DNA of 64,000 bases from Linnemannia hyalina (Eukaryota; Mortierellomycota; Mortierellomycetes; Mortierellales; Mortierellaceae), in contig JAHRHY010000011.1 in NCBI GenBank assembly GCA_019671135.1, positions 1,178,001 to 1,242,000 on the forward strand, given 5' to 3'. Below, in pieces: positions 32,930-43,890 of the stretch (the first letter of the stretch is position 1; the number at the start of each line of letters is the position of its first letter). Under the pieces are notes generated by a model. It worked only from the letters and a program-made list of their open reading frames with translations, searched no databases and was not told the origin of the DNA. A program made the translations under genes and the position numbers.

Positions 32930-35900
32930 TTATTTCAGGACCCAGCTTTGACCACTGGGGACCAGTTCCTCCATACGACGGAGCAAAACCACCAGGAACT
33001 GTCGTTGCGAGGCGCCCATCTGAGGATCCAGCGCCATTCTCAGCAGTCGACTAGCAATCTGGTTATCACTCGCTGCTGCCGCCGACACGGTCACTCCGGC
33101 GCGAGCTGTCATGACAACATCGGGCAAAATCAACGACAGGCGGTCTGACACTGCCCGATGACGGTATCCCTGCTCGCCGTCGTTGTCGTTGTCGGTCATT
33201 ACCAAGGACACGCTCTGCTGGAACCGACTATGCCACTGCTCGAACATATCGTCCTCCAAAATGTTGTCGTCCATGCTGAGTGCCGCCGCACCTGAGCCAC
33301 TCTCCTGCTCGTGTTCGTGATCGTCCGCCATCGACAGCAGCAATGCCTCAGCATCATCCCCACGACCTGCAGCGCCATGACCTTCTGAGGTTGCTGACAC
33401 TGGAGCAAAGCCAAATGTTTGAAGAGCAGACCTGGACTCCATAGGATCCTCCCACCACAACAGGACGGCACCTCCAAGCAACAGTGTCAGCCCGTTGGTG
33501 TAGACCTCCGACTGGCTCGACAATAAGACAAGAAGGTCTAAGATCCGTTGGAGCCATGTCAGACGTAAAGTGTTTGTCTTGCGCAGCTGGGCTTCTGTGA
33601 TGGGTTCGGTGGTGGGTCTTTCGCCGATGCCGGCGTTCATGGCGTAGAGGAGAACAGAGATTGCCGACTCTGCAAGGCGTTTGTTGGTGGACTCGTGGAC
33701 AGCCTCATGAGTGTCACGGCTGAGGATCAGTAACGCAGATTGAGCGACCTGGGTCAGGCGACCTTCTTGTTGGGAGGTCAGGTATCCAGCTCGGTATAAG
33801 GATGCGACCCCGATAGCCTCCTTGAGAACGCGTGCCCCGGCATCTGGCTGGTCCACCACAGATCCCGAGAGGTTCAACTGAGCAGCATCCAGGTGTGAAA
33901 TTGACATCAACGACAGATCGGCCAATCGACGCAAGACGCGCTGCCCTGTCAAGAACCGTGTGAATGAGAGCTGATAGAACACCCTCAACACCACCGCACG
34001 CAGCTCGCCCAACAGTTCCTTGGCATCATCGGACAAGGCAGGCTGATTTGACAATCGAGTGCGATTAGGTCCAGCAGACGAACGAGGTCGACGCATATGG
34101 TGACCCAGCGTATCCAAGAACACCAACTGCAAGACTTCTACCTCTGGATCCTCCTCAGTCTTGATCGTGCCATTGGCGTTGAAGAACAAGACCCTAAACA
34201 GCTTCTCGACCAAATCCACAACACGCGACCCTGGCAAGGTGACCTTCTTGGCCAACCCATCCAACCCACGGACTTTATCCAACTCTGCCAACGCTTGATC
34301 CTCGCCCTGGACCAGCAGCGGCAACCCACCCAGTGTCAAGATCCTTCCAAGGCCTTCCTCACCCACAAACAACTCCTCTGCAGTGACGGCATCAGCACTG
34401 TCGACCCGGGACCCATCCTTAACCTTAAAGTTCGACAGGCTCATAATCAAAAACTCCATCAACGACGTCGACGTTGTCGCATGCTTCGAAGCCATCAGAA
34501 CCGCGGGCGCCATCAAAGAAGGCTCAAAACTCATCAACTGCGTCAACAGCGGGAACCAATTGACCGCCGGCAAGGGCGTCGGTAAACTGTGAACCGTATA
34601 CAGCAGCAATTCCAAACTCTTGGCATAGCTCTTGAGTGCCCGCTGGGCAGTACCCATCTGGAGGGGCTCCCAAAGCCCATCCCACAGCGCGCGTAACCAG
34701 GAGGTCGAGACGGGCAGGCGAGCGTAGTCCTTGGGCTCACTGCTGGTGCCGATTACTTTTCCGGTGTCGACTTGGCCCAGGCGCTGGAAGTGACAGGCGA
34801 TGTGACCGAGCACCATGGCTGATAGGCGTCCGGCCTTGAGATCCTGGAGCATCAACATCGATTTGGGGTTGGGCGTGACCTTGGAGCTTGGGAGAATGGT
34901 TGCGAAAACTGCGGCGGTACCGGTTCCCGCTGTAGCGTCGCCCGCACCCGCACCGGCGGCAATGGAGATAAAGAGTCCGCTCAACTCAGTTAACGTCGAC
35001 AGTGCAGAGTTGGTGACCGACGCCATGGCAGTAGGGTTGGTAGAATTCGTGAGGTACGAGAACAGACCGTGGTTTCCAACAGAAGCAACAGTGGGGCCCT
35101 GACACCAGTCGATTCCGAAGAGTGAGCCAAGAGCAATGACTGCAGTGTGACGGGCGGCAGAGGTGGGCGTGATCCGGATGAGGTTGACGAGCGAGTGGAT
35201 CCTGCCGGTGAGGAGCGAGATCTCGCTCGAGGATGGGTTGCGGGCGTCCAAGTTGGTGTGGATCATATGGCAGAAGGGAACCGTGAAATGAACCAACTGG
35301 GACTGCAAATCGCGCTATTTCAGGTCACAAAGCCAAAATGATGGCGATGATGTGAGCGCGTAAATTCCATGAATCATCGCATAACAACTGAAAAAGAAAC
35401 AGACAACCCATTGTTTCACTTACGCGTCCAGTGGCAGCAAGGAAGGCGCGATCCAAGAGTCCCGTATCACCTTGCCGCTCCTCAGGCGAAGCATCTGTCC
35501 TATCTGAAAATGCCAGGACCCAGGGCGCACCCAAGAGCCTTGCCAGCTTCTGCGCAGACAAAGCCTGCTGCTGGCTATCCAAAAACTTCTCCAAATCCTG
35601 TCTCGCCATCTCCTTGATCTTTTGAATAGCCGCCGCATCATCACCGCCTTGCCCGTCCCTGTATCCTGGTGAGGCTGAAGAAGTAATGGCCACTGAGAGT
35701 CTTGGGAAAGCCATTAAGAGTCCCAGGGTCAGTGCAAACGATGCCGTGTTGAGCTCAAAAATGGTCAGTAGACGGAGGAGGGTATCGTTGCAGATTGCGT
35801 TCAGCTCGGCCGTCTTCGTGGGTGAGCCCACAAGTCCAGCCAGTAGGTTGCAGAATGCCCATCCTACGCCGAAACTAGCCCAGCTCGTGATATCGCTATA

Positions 35901-38900
35901 AAAAGAAATAAAATACAGCAGAATTTGGAGTGAGTTCTCAAGTACAGACATGTTGTCACGGCCAAGTGATAAAGAGATGTAGGTGGGAGGGAGGGGTACC
36001 TCGAGGAATTAGAGTTGACGGCATCCTCATCCAGGGAGTCGGTAAAGACGCCAAGGACCGAGGCGACCAGTTTCTCGTCGACAGCTGCCAATGGAGTGAT
36101 GAAACTCAAAGACACCAGGACCGCAAATTGAACCTCGTCGCTGCCGCCGATATCAGACATAGTCTCAGGCCGAACAAAGTCTTGGAGGAGCTGCTTGGCC
36201 AGCACTGAGCTCTGAACTGTCGAGGCGGGGTGCGCATGGCGATGCAATGACAGGATAAGGCCTAAGTTCATCGAACGAGAACGAAACGTTAGTTGTTGAG
36301 TTGGGGGCCAAAGGAAAAAGTCAACAGCAAGTAAACAAGCATATCGACGGGCTTACCTGTGATGGCGAAGAGTGCATTGGCGCAGTGGGCAGGAACATAT
36401 CCATCCGTTATCTTCTTATAGAGGTCCGCAATGAGGATCTCGGCAATCGTCTGGGTCTGAACATCATCACTGGGCACCCACATATTGTCGAAAAGTGCTG
36501 TCCATCCTTCCAGTGCCGAGATACGTTCGATCAAATGATCCGTCAGCGCAACATCCTTGACCGCTGTCATCACATTCCTGTAACTCTGCCTAGCCCGAAT
36601 AGCTTCTGCCGATCCCTCCTCGCTGACACCATCCACAGGCTTCTCAACCACGGCCGAGCAAAGCAGACTCGAGAGTGCGTATCCGATACGAAGACCCGGG
36701 TTGACATCTCCTGACTGCCACTTTTGAAGAATGTTGCCAGCGACGACCGAGAGCACACCCTGAAGCCTGTCGAGCTCCTGGGTTCCCGAGGCAGAGTCGA
36801 CAATCTTCTTTGACCCAGCTTCCTTGAATAGTCCGCGACGCATGTTGGACAGCTCGAAGCGGACCAATTTCTCCAAGATGAATGAGTACTCGTCAAGGAC
36901 CAGGGTGTCGTTTGCTTCAAGAACCTTCTCCCGTATGTATAGCGAAGGAGACTCGGTGGGCAGAACCGATGCGATTTCAGGAGCTGTAAAGCAACCCAGT
37001 GCCTTCAGTGCCGCTGCCAATACTTCGGGATCCTCTGAGGTCAAAAGCGGCTGAATGTAATTGACCAAAACAGCCTCCCGCAGATCCAAGTACACCTGGG
37101 TATCTATTTAAGTCAAGCATAAAGCTGTTAGCCCCCGTATCGTTAGTGAGTCCAAAGCAGCCGGTATCCCTCACACACCACTGCATTGGCGATAGACCAG
37201 CGCTTACCTTCATTCCTGGATCCAACAATGCCGTAAAAGACGCACATCTCCTGTAGCATTCCTGGGTGCATTGTCCTCGATGCATGTTCGCCGACATGAC
37301 ATAGCAAAACATTCCAAGCTAAATGATTGAGAAAGCATCCGATAAGTACGGGTCGTTAATGGTCTCAGGAGAATCCGTTCATACAGAAAAGAAGTGACAG
37401 AGATGAGAACTTACCAGCTCGTGGCTCAACGACTTCAGCCTCGACAGTGAGGTTCATAGTCTCGATGATGGTGCATATCGATGAGGCGTAGAGTTCAACA
37501 GAGCCAAGCAGGTTGGCTAAGAACGGGATGAGAACCTCGGCGTATCCTGCTGTATCGTATGCACAAATATCCCTATATGAATAAAAAATATCGTGACGAT
37601 CGTTAGAATTGTAATACAAAGCAGAATTGGCAAACCATAATATACTATGACAATAAATAAAAGTTACCTGATGGTGGCAAGGACAGCAACTTCCATGTCG
37701 TATTCAGGCTCGCCCTTCAAGGGGGTCTTGAAAAGTCGGGGACGACTCTCAACCCAGCTGTGGATGACATGGCGGAGAGTCTTCCAGACACGAGGTTGAC
37801 GCTTCCAGATTAAGAACAGGATCCTGACGCCTACAGCACCCATATGAGTGTTCATGATCTTGGTGCCAGAGGGAGCGTTAGGGACGCCGTGGATGAGTGT
37901 CAAGATAGTGCGCAGGACCTTGGCCGTGACCATCTCATCCTTGGAAGTGACCAGGGACGGAATAGCCTCCTGAAGCAAGTGCAGCTTGACCAATGGCGAC
38001 GAGTCGACTCTGAGCACGTATATGAACAGAACAAGGGTGACTAGCCGACCTTCTTCCACCTGCGCCTGCCGTGTCATGGCATCGATCCGTTTGATCTCGT
38101 CCGGATGGAACATGTAGGTCGTCAAAATCAAGCTAGCGAATGTGTCGTCGTCGCCTAGTGAGAACAACGTCTCTCCTGCATCTGCCTCTTCTTCTTCCAT
38201 GTCCTGCTCGTCTTCGGAAACACTCCAATTACGGCGCAAGTGAGCCACCTCTGTCTGAATCATGGCGGCCACACCCGAGGTTGCCCTGAGCTCAATCTCC
38301 GCCACCAAAGTCGTGTTGGTTGTCTTGGGGATGGTCTCCAGCTTCTGCAAGATGTCGGCGCACTTCTTGCTGATGTCCTCCGATTGCGACTCGCCCATGA
38401 CCTGAAAGATGGGTAGGAAGGCGAGGTTGGCGATCATGGCTTCCACGTGTTCCTCGGTCGTCGTCATGACTGCATGCATCCAGCTGACCAAAACTCGCTG
38501 CTCATCCACTGTAGGCGAGTTCATCAGCAGGAACGAAAGAAGCGGCCAGAGGGTGTTGAACGACAAAGAGGGTGCTGTATAGCCTTTCCTGCTCCTGAAA
38601 AGCGCCTGAGCCGTCAGCATCAGAGGGAAGGTCGGGAGCCCATATCGTCTCAAGTCCGCCATCCAGGAGAGAAGCGCCATCAAGATCCGTCCACCAAACT
38701 CTGCCTTGTATTCAGCGTCCAGGGCCAATTGTGTTGAGGGTAGACAGTAAAAGTCGACCAGTGTCCGGAGGGATGACTGCAGTGTGGCGCTTGGCTGTGA
38801 TCGGTCGAGAGGGAACCGAGTGGGGACTGAGCATAGGTAATCCAGGAGGTGTGTGACAAACGGCCTGAGGTCCTCGTCGTAAATGCAGGCGTTCAATGTT

Positions 38901-39589
38901 TTTGAGACCCACAGGACGGTAGCACTTGAGGCAATGAGGGTTCGTTCATGGCGATCCAGAAGACAAAAGTCCAAGAAAGGGGAGAGAATATCGAAGGCGG
39001 CGATCCGATACTGCGGCGAGTCAGGGAGGTGGTCTAGGATCCTGTCCATCTCTGTGAAGAGAATCGACTCCATTTGAGAGTTTGTCATGATAAGGGCGAT
39101 GAATGGGTGTCGATTGTTCTTGGTCGTAAAGACGCTCTTGCTGATATGGACTTTCGACTTCACAGATCCCGAAGCCATCTCAGCTGCAGAGATGAGAAGG
39201 TTGCTGAGGGAATGGATCATGTTGGCGAGAGCCTGACCCTGAGCTGTTGACAGCGCGTTCTCGAATCCCTGGAGAGCCTCGTTCCAGTCCAATGCATCCT
39301 TACGGACCAAATCAATCATGGCTTCTGTGGCGACTGAAGAAGTATAAGCGACTAGAGAGGCACATTGAGACCATAGCTGCGCGAGGCTGAGGTTACGGCC
39401 ATTGTTGGTGTTGCTGGCAGCTGAAGACGAAGAGGTGAGTTGGTTGGAGAGGCTGGTGATCTTTTGGACATTGACAGAGCGATGCGTTGTTGTTGTATTT
39501 GAGGTTGTTGTAGTTGATGCTGATGTGGGTTGTGAGTCCGAGTTTGTCCTGAATATCCCTAGCTGCTGCGGTTTCTTGATGGACGCCAT
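32930..39589 (-). CDS. FOCAD: Focadhesin (FOCAD) homologue, DUF3730 protein
   Basis: Seven exons: 39589-37668, 37572-37415, 37318-37208, 37103-36357, 36261-36000, 35895-35424, 35314-32930; all phases agree; about 2018 aa (human FOCAD 1801). It is almost entirely alpha-helical, as expected of HEAT/ARM solenoids. Recognisable family segments: FILEKLVRFELSNMRRGLF, corresponding to the LVKQEMVNMPRGIY region of the animal protein, and PAVNWFPLLTQLMSFEPSLM, corresponding to its PPVNWAALL segment near the C-terminus. Human FOCAD has been linked to stability of the cytosolic SKI mRNA-decay complex and to focal adhesions; only the former would make sense in a fungus (inference). The first 60 residues are Ser/Thr/Asn-rich. 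MASIKK is taken as start because the in-frame upstream extension to 39733 looks like leader. AATAAA overlaps the stop (32934-32929). Confidence 0.88.
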
Positions 39590-40140
39590 GACAAAAGAAC
39601 GCGAATGACCGGTAGAGGGAAGTGATGAGGTTTGAGACCAGTGTGCCAGGACTTTAGGGGGTAGAAGGAAGTGGAAGTGGGAGACTGAGTGGATCGCACC
39701 CCTTAATGTCAAGGGACCATTGATACTGTTCACTGCACAGAGTGATATTCGACTGAGTGAAGCCTTTGATGTCGTTTGACCTAGCCCAGCGCAAACTCAA
39801 AAAGCGCATCCAAAAGACCAAAACCTAGGAGAGTAGTCGTCCTGCAGCAGAAGGGGATGACGGATCTGGTGGGCCATTGCTCGGTAACGTTGTTCTTCCG
39901 GGTGGGGCAGGGGGCTGGTTGTTGTGCTCATCGACTTGCGACAAAAAGGAAAAAAAGATAAAGAATCTTGAGATCTAGATAATTTCCTTTCTTAGCACCG
40001 TGCCAATCGACGAAACTGTTCTTTACGTTATCAGCAGCCGCCCATAAAAAGAAAAACTTTTTGTCTCTCATCTTCTCTTCATTCCACACCAACATCAACA
40101 CTTCTCCTTTTTCACACACTTTTACAACAACGCAACAGTC
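39590..40140. promoter_or_regulatory. Shared divergent promoter, focadhesin and MTP18 genes
   Basis: 551 bp between divergent start codons. The MTP18 side ends in a CAACATCAACAC-type leader. No strong TATA box is seen; the short open frame at 39928-40119 (-) has no similarity I recognise. Confidence 0.45.
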
Positions 40141-41199
40141 ATGAGTGCAGCACCATCATCACAAGACACCCCCGTCGCTACAAAGATCACTCAGGAGGTC
40201 AAGCAGGAAGTCCATGACCTTCAGTCCGGAGAGATCGACACCGTCGAGACAAACGCCCGTTACCTCGCCTACCTCGCCCGTTACAAGTCCCTCTTCGTCG
40301 CCTCCTCTCGCTATCTCGCCTACTCTTCCGATGTCGGCGAGGCCTTCCGTCCCGTCACCGCTCCCTTCTTTGTCAATGCCATGTACGGTGGTAAGTTTTC
40401 TCTCTCCACTTTAGCATCACTCTTCGCCTTTTTGTTGCTTGTTGCTACTTGTTGCAGCAGCCTCTGAGCTGTTGTAAATTGCGTTATTGCTAGATCAAGG
40501 ATCTTACCAGATAAGATAACGTTCATCAATTGACCTTTCTTTTTTTTTTTCTTGATCGATAATAGTCTCGTTCGCATACGTTGGATTTGATGTCGCATAC
40601 GAGGGATACAAGGCCAAGATCGCAGGAGCACCCAACGATGTCATAGGAATGACCGTAAGTGCAAGCGGGATCGAATTCAATTGGCTTGGCTTTACACCTC
40701 TTCAGGACCATACATGTGTATCTCGTTACTCAACACCTTGTTCTTTTCTTTTTCATGGATATCTAGGTCTTGAAGCGTGGTATTTTCCAGGGTCTTGCTT
40801 CTTTACTCATGGTACGTCTCCTTGCATTATTATCTGATCAGGATTGTTCGACTTCGGGAGTGGAAAAGAAAACACAAAGGACTTCAAAGTATTCATGCTG
40901 TTTTCACGTTTTTATTGCATAATCGCTCTTAGCCCGCTATCACGATCCACACTGTCGTTCACCAATCAGGAAAGATTTTCAAGAATAGCGCCAACGTTGC
41001 ATTGAAGAAATGGGGACCTACCGCCCTCGGTCTTATGGTTGTGCCGGCATTGCCCATCATGTTCGATCACCCCATTGAGCACGCCGTCGACAGGGTCTTT
41101 GCCATGCTAGAGGGTGGCGGAGGAAAGACTCTTCCTATGGAGCCTGCAGAGAAAGAGAAGGTTTTGGATGCCGTCCTCAACAAGGAGAAGACAGAGTAA
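40141..41199 (+). CDS. MTFP1: Mitochondrial fission process protein 1 (MTP18 family)
   Basis: Four exons: 40141-40390, 40566-40654, 40767-40811, 40933-41199; about 216 aa. The family core is clear: RYLAYSSDVGEAFRPVTAPF, then VSFAYVGFDVAYEGYKA, VLKRGIFQGLASLLMPAITI, and the C-terminal ALGLMVVPALPIMFDHPIEHAVD. MTP18/MTFP1 is an inner mitochondrial membrane protein that affects fission and inner-membrane coupling in animals; fungal members are less studied. The first 35 residues form a polar, probably matrix or intermembrane-space extension; no strong presequence is visible. Exon 3 is only 45 nt. The start has a good context (ACAGTCATGAG) after a CAACA-rich leader. Confidence 0.92.
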
Positions 41200-41277
41200 A
41201 ATACTTGACGAGTAATAATTTTATATGACAACAAATAATACAAAAATGCTACGCCTGGCGCCAATTAGACCATAGAA

Positions 41278-41283
41278 AATAAA
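41278..41283 (+). terminator. AATAAA poly(A) signal of the MTP18 gene
   Basis: AATAAA 79 nt after the stop codon. Confidence 0.5.
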
Positions 41284-42487
41284 TATAGGCATGAAAAAGC
41301 TGTGGTGGCGTTCGTTAGAAGGGCGGGAAAAAAATGTGCCAGGAAAGTGGCTTTCGGAGATGGAGCAAAATCTCATCCTTCTTCTCCCGCTGTCACCCAT
41401 GGTCACCCATTATCACTACACTCGACCACTACAACCAGCATTCAATTGAGCGACGGACATTATGCTTCATTTGATCAAGAACAAGACGAAGGGCTGAAAC
41501 GTAGTCCAGTCCACTCTTTCTACTATACCATTCGATCCTGGGACACCCACCATTAAACCATGCACGGCTGCAAAACAATTAGGATTGACGCGCCGCCAAG
41601 CTGAGGTGCCAGTTATCTTTCTACCAAGCCTCGCGTCATGCGACCGGACTATGGATATGGATTAGTGCTCTTTCGCAAGTTCGGCTTTGAGACCCTGCAG
41701 CTGGCGTTTTAGCTGAGTTACCATGGGGCGTTAACTGTGGAGTGGAGTGGTCCAGTGCAGGGTGTGCACTATAGCCAACACTTGCTTCCCTCACTCTTGG
41801 CCGGCTCAAGTAAGAGTATTCGGTCGAGTCAACTAGGGTTCGTCTGTCCCCATGTCTTGTTCTGTCGATGAGAGGTGCACACGGACAAAAAAATCTCTGA
41901 GCTTTCCTTCGATGATTAGTCTCGGGGGTGGTGAGTTTTAAAAGGGTAATGTATGACGAAAGAGTATGTATGTGACCCTCGTTGACTGGCCTGGACTGTC
42001 CCATAAACATGAAGGAGAGGAGCCTACCAAGTTCCAATTACTTTCCCAACCAGCCTTCCTTTTAAAAGTCCGAGATGAGCATGAGCTGTTGTTTGTGTGA
42101 GTGTCTTCCCCCATCATTATCAACCCCACTCTCTTAATAATAGAAGCAGGAAATAAAGAGAAAATTCGGACTTTGCGTGGAATTAAAGGGTATAAAAAAC
42201 ACCGAAGAAGGAACGTGGGTGTGGCCCTTGGTCATCACACACGCATGGACTTTTTTTTCCTTCTCCTTTCCTACCTCTTTTTCATTTTCTTTTTTCGTCT
42301 CTTTCCTTATTCGATTATTCATCCATAACAATAACCTCCTATAGCAATAACAGCCTCATCACCCATCGCCTTTTAACTCATCAACCATCGAACATTCAAT
42401 CGACCTCGGCATAATCTCACTTCGTCACCAACTCTCTTTTTTTTTTCCACCTCCCCTTTTTTTTTATTCCATCGCTCATCATATCAA
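41284..42487. promoter_or_regulatory. Intergenic region and leader of the small Cys-rich gene
   Basis: 1.2 kb without a supported gene. A 133-codon open frame at 42037-41636 (-) has no recognisable domain. The last 230 nt are CT-rich with CATCACC/CAACC motifs, the look of a leader for the gene starting at 42488. Confidence 0.4.
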
Positions 42488-43271
42488 ATGTGCCACCGAG
42501 TTGTCTGTCACGACTGTGGAAAGTTCACCTGGGAAGGTAAGCTCCATTCCTTTCCCTTCCTTATTTCCTATTTGCCCCCCACCCTATCCTCTTTCCTTTA
42601 CCATTGGGAATCCCAACACACACGTAACACTCATCTACAACTTGCAACAAAAATACCAGCAACCAGAGTTTTATTAACTCGAGAACTGAAAAAAAAAATT
42701 CTCCATCTACTATATCTTCTTTGTTTCCGTAGGATGTGGTCTTCATATTGCCCAGGCACTAGCAGGTCTCTCACTTGAACAAATCTGTTCATGCGACGAT
42801 GATCGCGACAGTGAACACTCCTGGGCCACCATTACCAACCCAGCTACATCCACATCCACTACAGGACCACCGCCACGAGGAGGAGCAACGCGATACCCTC
42901 TCCCCTACCCCGCCGCCAGCGCAGCAGCTGCCTCTGTAGCCTCCTTGTCATCACTACGAAGCACCAGCGCCGTTGTAGAGACATGTCACGATGATGACAA
43001 TACCACCAGCATTGACTCTGGCACGACGACGCAATATTCAAACACTCCGGACGCGGTCGAATACAAACTGTCCAAGATCTCGGCCACATCCGCCACTGAG
43101 GCGGCCATCCGAATGGCGAAACAGGCCGCGGCCCTTGAGGAGCTCAAGCGTCGGAAAGAGGAGAAGGATCGAGAGTTGAAGGAGCATAACCAAGGGGCAC
43201 TCGACAAGTTGTTGCAGGGGCTTGGGGAAGCTGTCGATGATAACGGCGTCAAGAAGGACGGAGCCACTTGA
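42488..43271 (+). CDS. Small protein with an N-terminal Cys/His zinc-binding-like motif
   Basis: Two exons, 42488-42536 and 42733-43271; about 195 aa. The splice builds MCHRVVCHDCGKFTWEGCGLHI, a compact CxxxxCxxCGKxTWxGCGxH motif that also occurs at the N-terminus of small plant and fungal proteins of unknown role; zinc binding is inferred from Cys/His spacing. A CSCDDD stretch follows, then a Ser/Thr/Ala-rich linker. Residues about 135-185 form a charged helix (ALEELKRRKEEKDRELKEHN) likely to be a coiled coil. I do not recognise a function. Its 3' end faces the convergent gene at 43891-46623. Confidence 0.82.
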
Positions 43272-43714
43272 AGAGACGAATGCGGAAAGGAGACAATACT
43301 ATAACAACACACACAACAATATCGAATACCCGTACAGCACACCTTATTACCTCTTCCTATTTTTCGCTCTGTTTTTCTTCTTCCTCTTCTGTAGTTCCTT
43401 TCTTCCCACTTCCCCAACATCTGCGGCTTAGTGTATGTCCTATAAACCTATTTACACCCCCCCTCCCCCTTCTCCTCTCACCTTTGCGTTTTTTTTCCGT
43501 TTTCTATTCCTGAGTCCCTTTCTTCCCAGTTTACTTTCATTTTTGACAGATCATACCATGCATATCCGTAGTTTCCCATCGTCGTCGTTGCCCATCCACC
43601 ATCCCATCCTTATCCTACAGCAACATGCGTCAACAAAAACACTCCCGACAAAGCAAGCACCCTTCTCTATTTCTTCCCATTGGTTTGAGCCCTCTATCGC
43701 ATATTGCGAGAATT

Positions 43715-43720
43715 AATAAA
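43715..43720 (+). terminator. AATAAA, candidate poly(A) signal of the small Cys-rich gene
   Basis: AATAAA 444 nt after the stop; the region between is CT-rich and contains no other canonical signal. If used, the 3' UTR is long. Confidence 0.35.
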
Positions 43721-43775
43721 CCGCAAATTCCCAAATCAAGTCGCTCGTTCATGAAACAATGAGTACCACTTCTAT

Positions 43776-43815
43776 GGTATAGTATGGTATGGTATGGTAT
43801 GGTATGGTATGGTAT
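43776..43815. repeat. (GGTAT)8 microsatellite
   Basis: Eight tandem pentamers, the second changed to AGTAT. The array lies directly after (on the minus strand) the AATAAA of the 43891-46623 gene. Confidence 0.9.
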
Positions 43816-43818
43816 GGT

Positions 43819-43824
43819 TTTATT
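43819..43824 (-). terminator. AATAAA poly(A) signal of the disordered-protein gene
   Basis: On the minus strand AATAAA is 67 nt after the stop and is followed immediately by the CCATA pentamer array. Confidence 0.5.
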
Positions 43825-43890
43825 GGGGGGGAAGGTATTCACGCCAAAGGCGAGGCGAGGCCCCGAGGAGTACAAGACAAAAACATAATA

